Shown here: one piece after another, positions 25,843 to 40,400 of the stretch
Layout of the letters: each line of letters opens with the position of its first letter
Position numbering within the stretch: position 1 is the stretch's first letter
Assembly: GCA_005281725.1 (NCBI GenBank)
Contig: SSBO01000012.1
Coordinates: forward strand, 8,655,099 to 8,719,098
Direction: 5' to 3'
Length of the DNA: 64,000 nucleotides
Origin: Wuchereria bancrofti
Lineage: Eukaryota; Nematoda; Chromadorea; Rhabditida; Onchocercidae
Notes under the pieces: model-generated
What the model was told of the DNA's origin: nothing
Seen by the model: only the letters and a program-made list of their open reading frames with translations
The model's database searches: none
Translations under genes and position numbers: made by a program

Positions 25843-27717
25843 AGATGTTTATACCGCACATACTTATCATATTTAAATTTAAAAGACGAGTTTTTTTCTT
25901 TTTTCTTTTTCAATTTCTTTACTGCAGCAGAAAGTCTATTTCGAAAGGAAAGAAAAGAGGAAAAAAAAAGGAGAAGAAAAAGAAGTTAATAACTGAAAAT
26001 TTTGAAGGAGAAAATCATGACGTCACACACTGAAGAAAATAAGAGAGAAATTCATAGAGTTACGACAATTAAACAGGGGATGAGAAATAGTGAAACTGCT
26101 TATCAGTGTACTCGTTAGTATCATTTGGAGTTTTCCAAATTTCCTTTATAATTGAATGCTGCTTACTGATGCACAAAGTAAGTCAATAAAGACTTCCAAG
26201 TTTCAGTAATACCAGACATAAGCAAAGTGAAATGGATTAGAAGATTAATCTTTTTGGAATATTTCGAATTAATATGTAATCCGATTTAATGGGATCAATA
26301 ACATTGTTTAGTGTAATGTGTAATGAATGCATTCTAGTATTTTCTAATGACAGAGATAGTTCTGAAATGAGTCTTATTATTTGTTAATAAATAATAGTTT
26401 AATGATGGAAGCTTTTTTTTTTTAAAAAAGACGAGGGCTTGAAATGAGCAGTGGATTTATTTGTTGATTATTCATAGAGCAATGCGACCATGAATGTCGT
26501 ATGATGTACTAATTACGAAAGATACTATTGATAAGATGGCTAATCGACTATGAAAGGATATTACACTGAAACTGAGAATGATAAAGGTCATAATAATGAT
26601 AATGATTATCAATGAAATGAGAGAAGAGGGAGAAGAAAAATGAATTAAAGTGAAAAAAAAAAAGGAAGAAAATAGATGAATTATAAACTGTCTTAAAAGG
26701 TGGAAGTGCTCTTGAAATGTGAGAAAAGAAACGAAGAAGAAAGGAGAGAGAAGGAGGAAGACGAAATGAGTGATGCATAGATGATTATGACCGATAATAA
26801 GAAAGGTGATAAGGGACGATGCAAGGCAGGTAGCAGCACGGGGAGTTTATGGATAGCGATTGTGGCAATAGTTGATGTGACGGAAACAGTGGCAACAACG
26901 TCGAATTGAATGAGTCAGGTTGTTCACGTAGAAGCTTCCTAGTAGCCGTTTCCCTCCTCGTTCATTTCAATATATTTTTCTGCCATGAGCACATGTCCCA
27001 TTTTTCTGCAATCATTTTTGCTCGCAATTTGTGCAAACACACACACACACAGCACAGAGAGACACATGATACTTATTGATGATCATCCTGGAGAAAGTAA
27101 TATTAGGTGAAGATGTATTGGTAATGAAACTGAGAATTGAGATGCATCACTGTGCTCAACATCAAACAGAAGAAAAGGAATTGTTGAACGATGAATGACC
27201 AATTGTGATCAATGGGATGTGAAAAGTAATGAGTTAAAAAGGTAAAGAATTCATGAACCGATAAGCGTAGCTTGTAGGTGTGTCACATGATCAGCGAAAG
27301 GGATTTTCAAATGATGCTTAGAGAATGAATTACAAAAAAGCAGGTATTATTTGAGAGGAAGAAAAAGAGAGAGAGAGAAGAATGGGACGTGTGTAAGGAT
27401 GATACCTGGATAGGTATCATTTATCAATGTTTCATATTCAGATAATATTCTGTTGATTACTTTACATCATTTCCTAAACTACCAAACAAATATTAACAAA
27501 TATAAGAAAAGACAATTGAATTTGCTTTCAGTATGCTTCACAAACGACTTTGATAACATAATTAATCAATGATTCCCCATATTGTGTTTTATGGTGACAG
27601 AAAAAAAACGAATAAAAAAGACTGAAGCTTGAGACTAATCGATTCGGAGAACTAAATAAATGACATAATGAAGGTATGCGTTTAGAAAGACAGAAAGTAA
27701 ATTGTAAGTCTAAACCA

Positions 27718-27803
27718 CTTTGTAATACTGAAATCAATTTATCCTGAAGTTGAAGTTAATTTATTATTTATTGAAGTTAATTTATTAGCTCAGTATTACA
27801 AAG
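27718..27803. repeat. Stem-loop with internal direct repeat
   Basis: CTTTGTAATACTGA at the left is the exact reverse complement of TCAGTATTACAAAG at the right (14 bp). Between them the unit TGAAGTTAATTTATTA occurs twice. It resembles a small fold-back or decayed MITE-like element, but no target duplication was seen. Confidence 0.55.
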
Positions 27804-30800
27804 AGGTTAACAAAAAAAGCCTGAAGTAAAATTTAAACCTATCAGAGATTGTGTTTTTTTTGCTTGGCTATTTTTCGCATCCACTTTATTATGAGTGGAA
27901 CAAATTCAGGAAATAATCTCATAGAATAAGGTTCGTTAATTTTGATTGAAATAATGTAATTCTAAATTTCCGGAACATTTTTTAACGAAATCAAGAAAAA
28001 TGAATGTAACAGTAATGGATAGAGTTGTCTAAAAGACAAGAAATCATAATAACAAACAATTTCGATTTACTTTTGATTGCAACTAGAACAAATTTACTTT
28101 TTGAATTAGAATGCTGGAGTAACATCCGACATCAAATAGCGGCCGCTCTTTTGTTTTCATCCTGAATGAAGTTTGTGAATACAAACAATGCGAACTGACT
28201 ATAACTGAAATGAGTACCTGGTGACCTCAGTGTAATGTCACTTAGTTACATTACCTTCTATTACATGATCACTGTCATATCTGAACATTTTATTTTCTCC
28301 TGTCATTATTTCTTCTTTCATTTAGTCTGTATATAATTATATTATGGTCGACTGCGCTTATACAATACTGATACAAATCAAGAAATAAAAGCATTGTATC
28401 AGTTAATATGCGCTGAAAATGGAGCAGGTGTGATACTGAACTACTGGGATGATAATCAAACTAAAATAATCATTAGCAGCAAATTTGACAAAAGTCTGTT
28501 AAATTTCAAAAATCACTATTAAGGCAAAAAAAAAATGGCTTAGTGATATTAAAAACTGCAGATATTTTGCAATGCATAATTACATACCATAATTACACAG
28601 TTGTAATTTAATAATAACTGAATAGACTGAATTATTTGAAGTAATAAGGTATAATCAGGAATTTTTTTCCTAGAGAATAAAAGAATGGTGGATGTCTAGA
28701 ATTATGTACTTGAAAATTTATCGGATAAAAACATTGGATAAAATCCTGTGATTGCATGAAAGAATAACACTACAGTACTGCTTACTAGTTAGCATTATGC
28801 AAATTATCATCATTATTAAGCAATTACTTTGCAAATTACTATTAATTATGCCAATAGCAACAGGTAAAGTAATTAGCTGACAATAATATGACAATTTTAC
28901 ATACATTGGAGTTCAACTGGAGAAACCAACTAAACAATGGCAAGAAATGATAAAATCCCTATTAACTTATATATGAAAAAGAGATGAATTCTATCTTCAT
29001 CCATCCTTTTATATCAGAGTTAAAATATTACAGAGTAACTATTACTCTACTGTTTTAGCTATGAGTCGTTGTGAATACCGAAAGAAAAGAGAGAAGGAAA
29101 GTGCAATATATATGTATCATTTGAAAAAAACATATACCGTTAATAATTTTTGGGATTTTCAGAACAACGTAATTCTTCATTTGTGTAAAAGGAAATACAT
29201 AAAAATGTTCGTTATTAGGGAACAGCAAAGATGACAATGACAATGCGACAAGAACCGCTATTAATAATTAAGTCAAGGTTACTAATGAAATAAGATATGA
29301 TAGCGTATGAGGATAAGAGAACTATTTTGATGATTAGCAATTATTTTTCATGAATAAACCTTCCTACCGTAAGAAAGAAACAGAAAGAAGAAGGAGAAAT
29401 GGAAGATGGAAATAGTTATGTCAGCTGGTTGCAGTAATGATAAAAAAAAAGAAATTTTAGGGGAAAAAGTAAGTAAAAGAGGAATTTTAGCACAGGGATG
29501 ATGGACGATAGGAAGGGAATAAAGAAGGGTGAAAGGGTACGGAGGAATGAAGTAAGATGGCGGAAGGAAGGTGGTTAACAAAATTTTGGAGAAGCGATAG
29601 AGAACGAAACAGGAAGAAAATTTCTTTATGTATGACAGCAAGAAGAAAAAAAAAGAAATAGAAGTATTTAATGTGGAACGGATGGACAACTAGCCGAATC
29701 CTGTATCGCTCTCCCGTTCTCATTATAACAGTTTTGATGGTTGACGCTGTTGTTACCCCCTCCCGAGGATGAGGTGGACTATAAATGATGGTACGTTGTT
29801 GTCGACAGTGTGTGGACATCATGGTGACAATACTTCTCCCCCCTCCGCTACTGTCAACCTCTCTCTCTCTCTCCATAACTTCTCCTATCCTTCAAGGCCA
29901 ACCATCTTATCGGCAGTGTGATACTTCGAACAGAAATGCTGCTTTTCTTCGGTGTATCCCTTAGATATCGGCAACAAACATCGTTAAGGGCGGGAATCAG
30001 GGAAAAGAAGTACATTGTTGCAAAATTGCGCTTCTCATACGAAGTCGGTCATTTATTCGATTTCTCTTACACCTTATAGTTTGGTAGATAAATGGAAAGA
30101 TACACCAGGAAACGGAATGACCTTAATCGGAAATCAAGTTTGTTACAGCACTGTTTTGCTAATTCTTCTCCGCCATTCTTCATATTACCTTCTCTACCTG
30201 AATTTCCAACTCCCCACACTACTTATGAACTCTTTGAAGAGAAACATAAAGAGAGATCGCCTTCAGTGAAATGAATTACTGGTGAACAAATGAATGAATG
30301 TAGGATTGTCAAATGATGGCGATGATATTGACACTTTTTTTCCAGTTCCAATATTTCTTTTACACAACACTGGCTCATTCTTATTCGGTAAGCTCATATG
30401 AAACTAGCACGATACCATCATCGATCTTTATTCCCGATATGTCAACTCCTTAGATCAATGTTGATACTAAGATAATCGGCTTGACATTGATGAAAAAACT
30501 AAAAGTTATAATGCAAAAATGCAAAATTTTTTTTTCTTCAACTTATTAAAATACCAAAGAACTATTTTATGAGAGATAAGCAGAAAAACAGACAACAAAA
30601 TGGTGAGAAAAGAAGTTATAAAGATAACAAAAGATAAGTTTAAAAAAAAAAGAAATAAACTGTTTAAAAGAATGGTAAAGGGTCGAGAAAGAAAACGAAA
30701 CAAAAAGATTGTAAAAACATTAGAACTTGCATAAAGGTGAAACAGAAATAAAAAAGCATTAGAGAAAATGATCAGAATTACCAAAAACCTTTTTTATCAA

Positions 30801-33800
30801 TCTCTGAATTCATTCTCTAAATTATCATTCTCTGCAGCTGAATTGTCTCACGTTCTATATAATCTTTTGACTATGTAAAACAGTTTCACTTTTGTCATCA
30901 TCATTTCGTCAATTAATACAATTACCAAAGTATCAGAAACAAAAATAGAGAGAGAGAGGGAGAAAAAAAAAGGAATCTTATCAATGTTCATATTACTAAC
31001 ATATTAATAAAAAATAAATTCTCTGAAATGAAGTTTAATAGTTCTATTAAAATCTAACATTTAAAAATGATAATGGACATCATTGATTGTAATTTTGACA
31101 AATGAATAAATGATTCATTATTAAAGTTTGACAAATTCAAATTCTAAAGGTGGTACGATCATCAATCTTGAATGCTGCATAAATTTGATATTCTTCATTT
31201 AATCCGCTACTTTTGAGTTCATTCGAATTATTGTTGTGCAGTTAAATGTACTGAATAATATACTACAATATACCAGCATTATTAAGACTTCATATTTTGA
31301 TCTTTTCAATTTTAATTACTTCCTATGACCTAGCAATACACCTTTTGATGTTACTCAGCATTGTATGAATGGGATATTTTAAGAAAGTAATGCAAGGATT
31401 TTCAAGAAGCAGTTATTCGTCGCCGAATAATCCGAACTAAATGGAGAGATGATGATTAAACATTGGTAAATAATGCCAAAGATGTGAAATCTCTAGATCC
31501 GGACCGAGAAAAATGTATGAAAAATTTATCGTCCAATAATTTGTAATTTAACAGGAAAAATATTTAGCAAATTTAAAAAGAACATATATATTAAAAATTG
31601 TTAATTTCAAATTTTCCATAATTTTTTTTATCTTTTATTTCTTCTGTGCCTATGTCATTAGCTAATTTACTGTTGCTAGATATAGCTGAATTTATTGCCG
31701 CATTTCAAAACAAGGGGAAATGAATAATGGATTTGAAATATGTTTCATTTAGAAATGATTAATAAAAAGATGGGTAAATTACCTTCGATGTGCGTAGGAA
31801 CATTGAACAATATATTAACCAACACATATATATATATAAATACATATAAAAAATGTGTTGTTGTTTGGTAATTAAAGGTATCCAACTCAGTAATTACTTT
31901 TCGATTCATGATCAAATTCTTTTTATTTTCTCTCTTAATTTTTCACCTTTTGTTGACTAATTTCACTTAATAAAAAATGTATATATTGATTTAAACGTAT
32001 AATGCGACATGCGATATCATAATATTATGTCACATATCGTAAAGCATGCGTGATTTTAAATGAGGGAATGATTTTGGTAACTAATGAATTTTTCATTATA
32101 GCAATTTTATTTATCCGATCTGTTCAAATCTTTCCATTTATTCGTCTTTTCTTTCAGTGTTAGAATAGAATCACACTTTTTCATAGTACATACCACCCAA
32201 TATATGCCATCCGAAATGGATTTATGCTGGAAATTCAACATTACTAATATTGTAGTATTACTTATTGTAATTAACAGCTAGTGATACGATATATTAGCTG
32301 CTAAATACAAGTAAGCAACATTTTGAACAAGCAATATCATTTCTATGCAAAGCGTCTTGGAAAATTCGTAAGAGATAAAGAAGATAATCTGCTAGTATAA
32401 TTAATTTTCGATATATTCAATTAAATAAAAAAAAATGCAACGGTATATGAGTGGATATGAATAACCGAAGATTTACTTAATATTTGATATTATGAATGAA
32501 ATGTGATTTAAACTGTAGAAGAGGAGAAGAGGAAAGAGACCGTGAGAATCGGATATTTCAGGAAATGATGAGAATTACCAGATAACATTTGTATATACTG
32601 TTACTGACCGCTTTTTGTTAGCAAATAAACAAGCATAGAAGATTGGGAAAGGGGAAGAGAAAGGTGAAAAGAGTGAGGAGGAAAATAATTCAACTACCTA
32701 TCGCCAATACTCAACGACTGGACAAGTTTTTTTTTTCTTTACAAATAGCCGTTGGTGATGTAAAAATGATTGGTAGTTGTGATCGGTAGGAGTTGGATAG
32801 CAGAAATGGATGATGTCAGTTAGTGATAGTCAGGAGAATCAGGAGCTGAAGTTAGCTAGCTAGCAAGGGAAATAAAGGTAGAATTGATATAGGGGACCCG
32901 AGAGAGCTCTCTTGTTCGGCCTTAACTTCACTACCCACTTCTCCTGTATGTGCAGCTGCTGTTCATCCTTCCTCCCATCTTCTACCTACCCTTTTCTCCT
33001 CTTTCATCAGTATAGGCAATCATCAGATCATCGGAATTGAACTGAATATTTTTCCAGTTAGCAATATAGCTTTTCTCTCTAACTTCATTCTCATCTCTCA
33101 CTATCTTATTTTCCTACTGAACTCATCAAATTTTCACGTGAAGATTTGTAACAATCCCTTAGAAAGGTCATTTTTATTTAAAGTATTCCAGTAATACTCA
33201 CCTGATTGTCGTATATGTTACGTTCAAAACAGCAACCATTTCCCTTTCCTTTTTTTTATCTTTTCTTCCGTTTTTTCTCTTCAATATTTTATCATTAATA
33301 AGGTAATTCATTTGCTTAAATCCATTAGAAACATCGATCTTCATTTTTCTGTTAGGTGGTGGTTGGATATTTTCATCACAATTAGACAATAATTGGAAAG
33401 GAGGAAAAAACAATGATGAAAATAAAATTTTACAAAAGAGTAAACTTAATTGATTATTGTATATAATCTCTTATAAAGTTCTAATTTTTGGAGCTGATTT
33501 CTTTTATCTAAAAAATAAATTTTTCGACACAATAAATATGGTACTAAAGTATTCAATTAATAACGATCGTTGTGATGGGATTCATAAATTTCCATCTATT
33601 GCGTGAAACGATTATACAGAAGCTATATGATTTTTATGGGGGTACGATTTACATATTTGATGGAATTTTTCAATCTTTATAACTGTGTCGTTTCATTTTC
33701 TTTTATATAGAATTAAAGTTTTGCTTAAACTCATTAATACAGTGGGACATATTTCAAATTTTAAATTTGCCACCAAGGTTTTGTTGGTAAATTATCAGCA

Positions 33801-35302
33801 AGTTAAAGATTTATTATTTTAATTATTGGTAAGAATTAAAATAGCGTAAATTTCTTCTAGAAATTAATCTGGAATATTGTATATTGTGTCATAAAAATGA
33901 TCAGTTGAACATTAAATGATTGAGAAATCAAAGAAATTTCAATAAAATGAATGATAATAATAATAAAAATGACTAGTATAAAAAAGAAGTTATAATTTTA
34001 ATGTAACAATTAGAATAGTGGCCAAGAATGAATGCTGGAAATTTAATCCAAGAACTGTATTATTGGCTGACAACAAATGTGAGCAAATAAAAATGAAGAC
34101 AAAAATAATTTCAGCATACTATCACAAAAATGACAAGAAAAAAAGAAGGAAGGAAATCTTTTTAATTTCCTGGTTGGATAGATAAATAGATTGGAAAACA
34201 TATCAAATAAATAGAAGGCTTCTTTCATTAGTAGAGAATGTGGTGAACAAAAAGTAGAAGAAAAAGTTAAGATGGGACAGTAGCAAGTATCGCGGTTTAC
34301 AATTGTCAGATTGGGATGATTTGCAAGCTGCAATACTGGCGATAAGCATTAGCTTTGTATCGTAATACTGAATGGGCATAAATCAGCGATCTTGGATTTA
34401 CTCCTCCTTTCTTTTTTTATCAACAAAGTAGAACAAATGACGAAATTTAGCATTACTTCTTGGTAAACGCATTTATCTTCTATACAAGTTTTCCCACTAT
34501 GACTTTTTATTATGTCATTATAATTTGGTCAAACTGGTAATATTTGACGTTTAAAATATGTAACAAGCAAACTGACCAAATGTATTTGAAGAAATTTGGC
34601 TTATTTCGATATCAAAATAAAAAAAACTTATGGTAATTTTATTCATGAAAATATTATATATTTTTCGAATATGTACCTTAAATTCCTCGCAAAAGAATTT
34701 AAAACTTCACAGTCGAATAATTGAAATGAAATCAATAACATTAGCCTATAATTCCTGTGGGACGAGCCATTGTTTCAGAAACAACTTATTTGGATCATAA
34801 TTGAATTGCATGTTTTGTAAGATAAGTTTTCAAAAATATTTTTTGGAATTTGCCGAAAAGTTGACAACCAACAACTGATTACCATTTTCTTACATCTTTT
34901 TCAATACTACTTTCCTCCTCTCCTCCTACTTAATGATACCACTGACCACTGAATTTATATTTTTGCATGTTTGAATCCATCCTATCAGTAGAATAATGTC
35001 ATATGAAACATACCAATCAAGAAATGATAAGACGCAAAAATCCAAGAATGTTATTACCTACACCTCTATAAGCTTCAAGATCGTATCATTTCACTTCAGC
35101 GTGATATTCATCTCGTCCTCATTATAACTGGAATATTTGAAGTAGCATTTACCAAATTATGTGGATGTTTACTTCAAACACCTTGCCAATAGTAGCATGG
35201 AAATTAGGATGCAAGAGATCTAAATAGAATGTCTAGCATGAGTCCAGTAGTAATAGGTTTTTTCCTTTTTGAAAACGGTATTTTTTCGTTGACACACCCA
35301 AT

Positions 35303-36844
35303 ATGAGAGTCTTTGTGCAGTGTGATACGGTATGGAAGTTCGGGATGTTGTTCGCCGTAAGAAATAGGAATAAATGAGATGAATGAGAAATGAGGGAATA
35401 TGAATGTGAGAAGAAAAGAAGCGGGAAATCCTTCCTAAGGTATCTTTCTTTCTTTAAGGGATTTACAATTTAATCAAAAAACGGATATACATTAGACGCA
35501 AAGCTGATAAACACGGGAACTATTTACCCAAATAATTTGTACATATGGCCACAATCTGCCGCTTTGTTCGTGATTGATATCAAATTGTGGTTGATATTAC
35601 CAGTATTTAGAAACAAAAGCAGATGAGCTTTTCCCCCTCTACAATGCAAATATCTTTTTTAACGTAACAAACCGTAGCAATAATTTAATTTACAATGAGC
35701 ATCTGGTACGACCAAGAATGCAAGCAAGGTGGTACCGACATGGCAGATCAGGATGGTCGCACAAGCATGATGTAAAGGAACTGCTCGGTGCATTAAATTC
35801 CAGGTTAGTCTAAATCACAATTATTTAGACTTACATTCCACTTCCATGCATAAACTTTGTTTAATGAATTACAACACTATAAAACATTTGCCATTCCCGA
35901 TATATGTGCGCCAAAGTCTGAAAACAGTAACGGCTCGAGAATCATAGTTCATCAGACCAGTGATATAAAACCAAATAAGATCTCGTTACTGATGTAGAGA
36001 TTTCCTAACGTATATAAATTTCAAATAACTTCAAACAAGAATTCACAAAACCTTGTATGCATGATGCAACCAATGAACTTAATTTATTGTTACTGCTACT
36101 TAGTCAATGAAGCACATAACACATTCACAATTTAACGCAAAACAAACTAGAAACAATGTACTGATCCCTCTATATGCCAATATTTACCAAGTGTTTAAAC
36201 TTGAATTTAATATGAGCAAAAATCATGGGTGTTAACCAGCAAATGATGGCATGTATCGAATTCATATTATTCTACTTTCCTAATAAAGATTAAAAAGAAA
36301 AAAGCGCAATTTTTCCAGGATGGAAAACTAAGACATCTGGCAAACAAACGAATCGGAAAGTTCTATATAAAAATATTCCAATCCGAATGTTGTTCATCCA
36401 CCTGTCATCTGCCTTCTGTTGCTACAACAAGAATAAACAACGAGGGTAAGTATACAACAGTTATCAAAAAATAGAAGACGTACTCACAAACTAATTTGTT
36501 GCAAATACAAATACGCTGAATAGCACCCTAACCTAAATAAGATTTTATGTCATATAAATCTTAAACTAACTCGACAATATGAAACTAATAGTGTCTCGAA
36601 ACTTGAAAAAACAAAATAACCAGATAGTAGAAATCAGGTGACATGTAGGATGCCAATGTGCGAGTATATAATATAGTGTGCATCATGCATTTACATGGGA
36701 ATCATAAATGAAAATGTCGGCAGTAGTGCCCATAAATTAAAACAAGCGATTCTTATTGATGCAACAATTCATAAATTACAACTGCTTTCAGATGGAATAT
36801 ACTTTTGTAAATACATGCATAAGGACGGACCTAAATCCGAATAG
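35303..36844 (+). CDS. Candidate small secreted-type cysteine-containing protein gene
   Basis: Not recognised. The best-supported part is the 3' end: exon 36319-36445 (acceptor TTTTCCAG, 42 codons, donor GAGG/GTAAGT) joins in phase to 36792-36844 (acceptor CTTTCAG), giving DGKLRHLANKRIGKFYIKIF, QSECCSSTCHLPSV and a tail ending HKDGPKSE and stop. An AATAAA-type signal follows near 36890. Further upstream are an ATG exon 35303-35356 (18 codons, donor GCC/GTAAGA) and an open exon 35700-35803 (HLVRPRMQARWYRHGRSGWS then HKHDVKELLGALNS, donor CAG/GTTAGT). The latter has an alternative phase-matched terminal exon at 35928-35997. How the upstream exons connect to the 36.3-kb exon is unresolved. CCxxxC recalls an insulin A-chain, but the following spacing does not fit, so I do not assign it. 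Confidence 0.42.
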
Positions 36845-37458
36845 CTTCTCATAGACTTAAATTTTAAGAATTCAAAATCGCTTAGAAAATAAATTTTGTA
36901 CGGTTAACTGGAGCGCGCCTACAGAAGCTGAATTAAAAAACTTTAGGATAACAGAAAGAAAACTTGGAGAACTTAAGCAAAGCAAAAAAATTCTATTAGC
37001 ATTTTAACAAAAACAAATTGGAAACAGCAGATCCAAGTAACATCAATTTCCATCCACATTTGCAACCTAGAAATCACAGCTATCGGAGATAATAAAGATC
37101 GAATCCTTTGAGTTGTATAGCAGCGCACGTATACATATGCACACTGAGGTAAAATAGTTCAAAAAATACCTAGTTTTTTCCCCGAGATGACAACGTGCAC
37201 TAAATAAATCTACTAAATGAGCACTGAGAAGCTACTATTGTGGAACTCAGAAAACATGAAATTCTGAAAATATTACTTGGAAAGCTGATTTCATCATCCT
37301 AATTGAGATAAAATGACCAAACGTTACTGTTACTGCATATCTGAAGCCAACAACGATGAAAATAGGGTAAATGAAAAAGAAATCGGATAAATTAATTGGA
37401 TAAAGATATTGATACAATATAAAAAAGAAAGTCATACAAAGAGTCGAACTCTTCCCAC

Positions 37459-40400
37459 TTAAAGTCCCATTTTCTCAGCTACTGCAGCAACTATAGCAGC
37501 ACCTTTAGCGCTACCCTCATCCGCTGGTACCAGTTCCCACTAAAACAATACTGATATTAAAACATTCATGTAAAACAGTCGATCGTGCATCGTGCACAAC
37601 GCTGAGTGAAAAACACGTCAAAATGTGTTTTTTATCCAATGAACAATATTTTTAAAATTATTTCTCATAAAGTTAGAGAGAAAACTTACAAATAAAACAA
37701 ACCTTGATATTCACAGGAGCCAAATCATGCAGTTTGTTCTCCAGTAATGCGAGATAGGTCGGATGAAACTGTACTAATGCGCCACCCACTCCTACTTTGA
37801 TGTTACTTTGACCAATGTGGCGCAATAACGCTGCTATTGCTGAAAATCCATTCATATGAAAAAATATTGGTTGATGTATTAATGATGGTGTTCTAATCTT
37901 TTATTTTTAAGGAAAAGTGTTATTTGTTGATACTACTGACAATCCTATTCCATGGCAAAAACTCGCTTCTAAGTACATATCCGTAAAAATCTGTGGTGCA
38001 AACTGTAATATAAAACATGTGAAGGCAATATCAAACCAGCAGCAACAATAGCAGCAGATCTCTGCGATACCGCATGGCATACTTCGTGGATGATCTCATA
38101 ATCAGCTGTACAGTGACTAGGCGCATCAAGTTCATCACATATCCGTCGACAAATTTTAAAACTCCCTTCCTCATCTCTGAAAATCCAATTCATGTGTAGA
38201 AAATTCCCACAATATTATTTTATATTACAATATGAATACTTTAATTGATCTATGGGTACTATCTAGCAATGTCTATAGCGATGGACAGAAATTCTTTCCA
38301 GTGTTCCATCAGCTGCTACACCATTAAAAATGAATCTTCCTGAAACGCAAACAACATTCTTAGACTATACCATATAATTAGATCATACTGTACTATGCTA
38401 GTAGTGCTGAAAATACAAAAATCCGTGCATTATTTTGACAACAAAATGACATTCTAGATTTTCACTTCATAGTAAACAAAAAGTGTTCGCAAAAAAAAAA
38501 AAAAAAAACTGCCTCAAAATTTCAGAAATGTATTTAGTTGGAAAGGAATCCACTTCATCCAGTTTTTCACAAGATTTTCCACTGAACAACTGTCCATCTA
38601 ATGTAAACTGCATGAGGATACGGCGTACCAATTCGCCGAGGTATAAAGCTCCAGTCAGTTTATCAATCCTGTAAATAAATAGAGTCTAAGTACCAGTTTT
38701 TCTTCTGAAATCTCCCGAAAATAACGCTTAAGAGCTCACTTAATAAATAGATTTTTATGCTGTTTCTTTTGATGCTTAAAGATATATTTACAGTACCTAA
38801 TAGTAACGATTTATGCTACTTATTTCACACTAATGCTTACATTTGTTTGCCTTTATGAACCGATACTTCATCAATGTCCCGATCGAATTGCGTTAAAACA
38901 GCTGCTAATTCACCCTGTAATATATATTTAATTTCTTAATGTTACTTTAACTACTTCAATCACCACTGTGAACACAAGAAAAAAATCGATTTTTTGAGAG
39001 GCATACAACGTATTGTTAAATAAACCTCAGCATCTCGCATTATGCCATACGATAACCGACCACTACTATAAAAAGTTACTACGATAAAATTTTGAAGTTC
39101 TAGATTACTTTTTCACCGAATTCTTCCCACTCAGTAACAACCACCATTTTGTCAAATTTATATCCAGAAGCAGCAGCATTGAATTTCTTGATTTTCGCAG
39201 TATCTTCCAGATATGATGAATTACAACTGAAAGTTAAAAAATACACAGAATTCAATTCCTTTATTATCATCACCCATTCTTACTTGCGTTCATTTTTTTT
39301 TCTTTTGTTAACAAAAAAGCACCACATCCTATCCCACATATTGCTTCCCGCATACAGTAAAGGAAATTGAAATAAAATAAAAAGACAAAAATTACCCGTA
39401 ACCAATGACAACACCAACAATACATTCTTGACCGTATTTGTAAGCAGTTGCAGCTAACTGACCGACGGTGTCATTCATTACTACTTCAATTTTCACATTT
39501 GTTAGCTGAAATAAAACATGAGGTAAATTTTGATAGTCTATAGAAGAAATTCTGACATTAATACATCAGCAATGGATAATTAAAAGTGAAGGATCACACA
39601 GAGCTATAGTTATAGAGTAGACAAACCATGTTTAATTCGAGAGCTTCTTCCAGAAGTTTGACTACATCTTTTTGCAGGCAGTCTTTTATATCAAAGCCTT
39701 TTGTCCACCAAAGTAGCCGCGCTGAGCGTATCGAAAGTAGCTCGCATGGGTAGGAGAAAACAAAACCGACTGGGAGCGAAGCATTTAATAGATTTACTTC
39801 GTTGAGGAATTTCATCAGGCAATTGACTATGAATGTAAACAGCTATAACAAGATATATGATTTGAAATACAATCTTAAAAAACCTGAAAGCAAGTGTGGT
39901 ATATGAATTATATGTTTGAAGACCTAACGGTTTCTGCTAAAGCATAAAACAACACAAAATCTTAAGAAAAAAAAAAACCTAACCTGATCTCCAGTTCCTT
40001 TCATAACAGAAGCTGGGAAAACATAATTATGGTTAATCTGTTCTGGTTCTTGGTTGCTTCCTTTTAACGTTAGTAACATAATACGCAAGTTTCTCCCACT
40101 CAAGTCAATTGCAATGTATTTACCTACCTCTGAAATTTCAAAAAAATGTCTGGAAAAGTTTATATATATATATATATATATATATTAACCAACCATTTCC
40201 ATCCGGTAAAGCAGGGACGAAAGAAGGTAACATGGCAATTGATGATTTCGAAGCGCCTCCTAAGAGACCTTGAACAAGTTCATCCTGTATTTTTTCACTA
40301 ATTTCATGCAGTATTCCATCCTGCAAATAAAATGCATCTCCAAAACAAATAATTTTTATAACAATTTACTGGCAGTATTTTTTTATATACAAAATTATTC

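Larger units (their letters stand above)
19706..35302. other. 15.6-kb gene-poor region upstream of lin-1
   Basis: No convincing gene was found on either strand. It contains microsatellites, homopolymer runs and several GC-richer islands near 22.2-22.5, 23.05-23.2, 26.8-27.0, 29.7-30.0 and 32.85-33.0 kb. These islands stand out from the AT-rich background and could be regulatory DNA or alternative first exons of lin-1. On the minus strand, an ATG near 29822 and another near 32970 each open a short frame with a donor in the phase lin-1 needs, but neither is convincing. Open frames in the stretch are short and low-complexity. Confidence 0.5.

Noticed and set aside
29487..29876. 129-codon minus-strand frame in a GC-richer island, with an ATG that could open a lin-1 first exon
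   Set aside because: The start is a simple GA repeat, the tail is low complexity, and the phase-compatible donor is weak; kept only as a possibility for the missing lin-1 5' exon.
36319..36844. Insulin-like peptide reading of the CCxxxC motif
   Set aside because: The next cysteine is 18 residues further on instead of about 8, and no B-chain with the expected cysteines was found upstream.
37436..37452. GAGTCGAACTC, reminiscent of a tRNA T-arm
   Set aside because: No acceptor stem, D-arm or anticodon arm around it; it is a short palindrome in the hexokinase 3' UTR.
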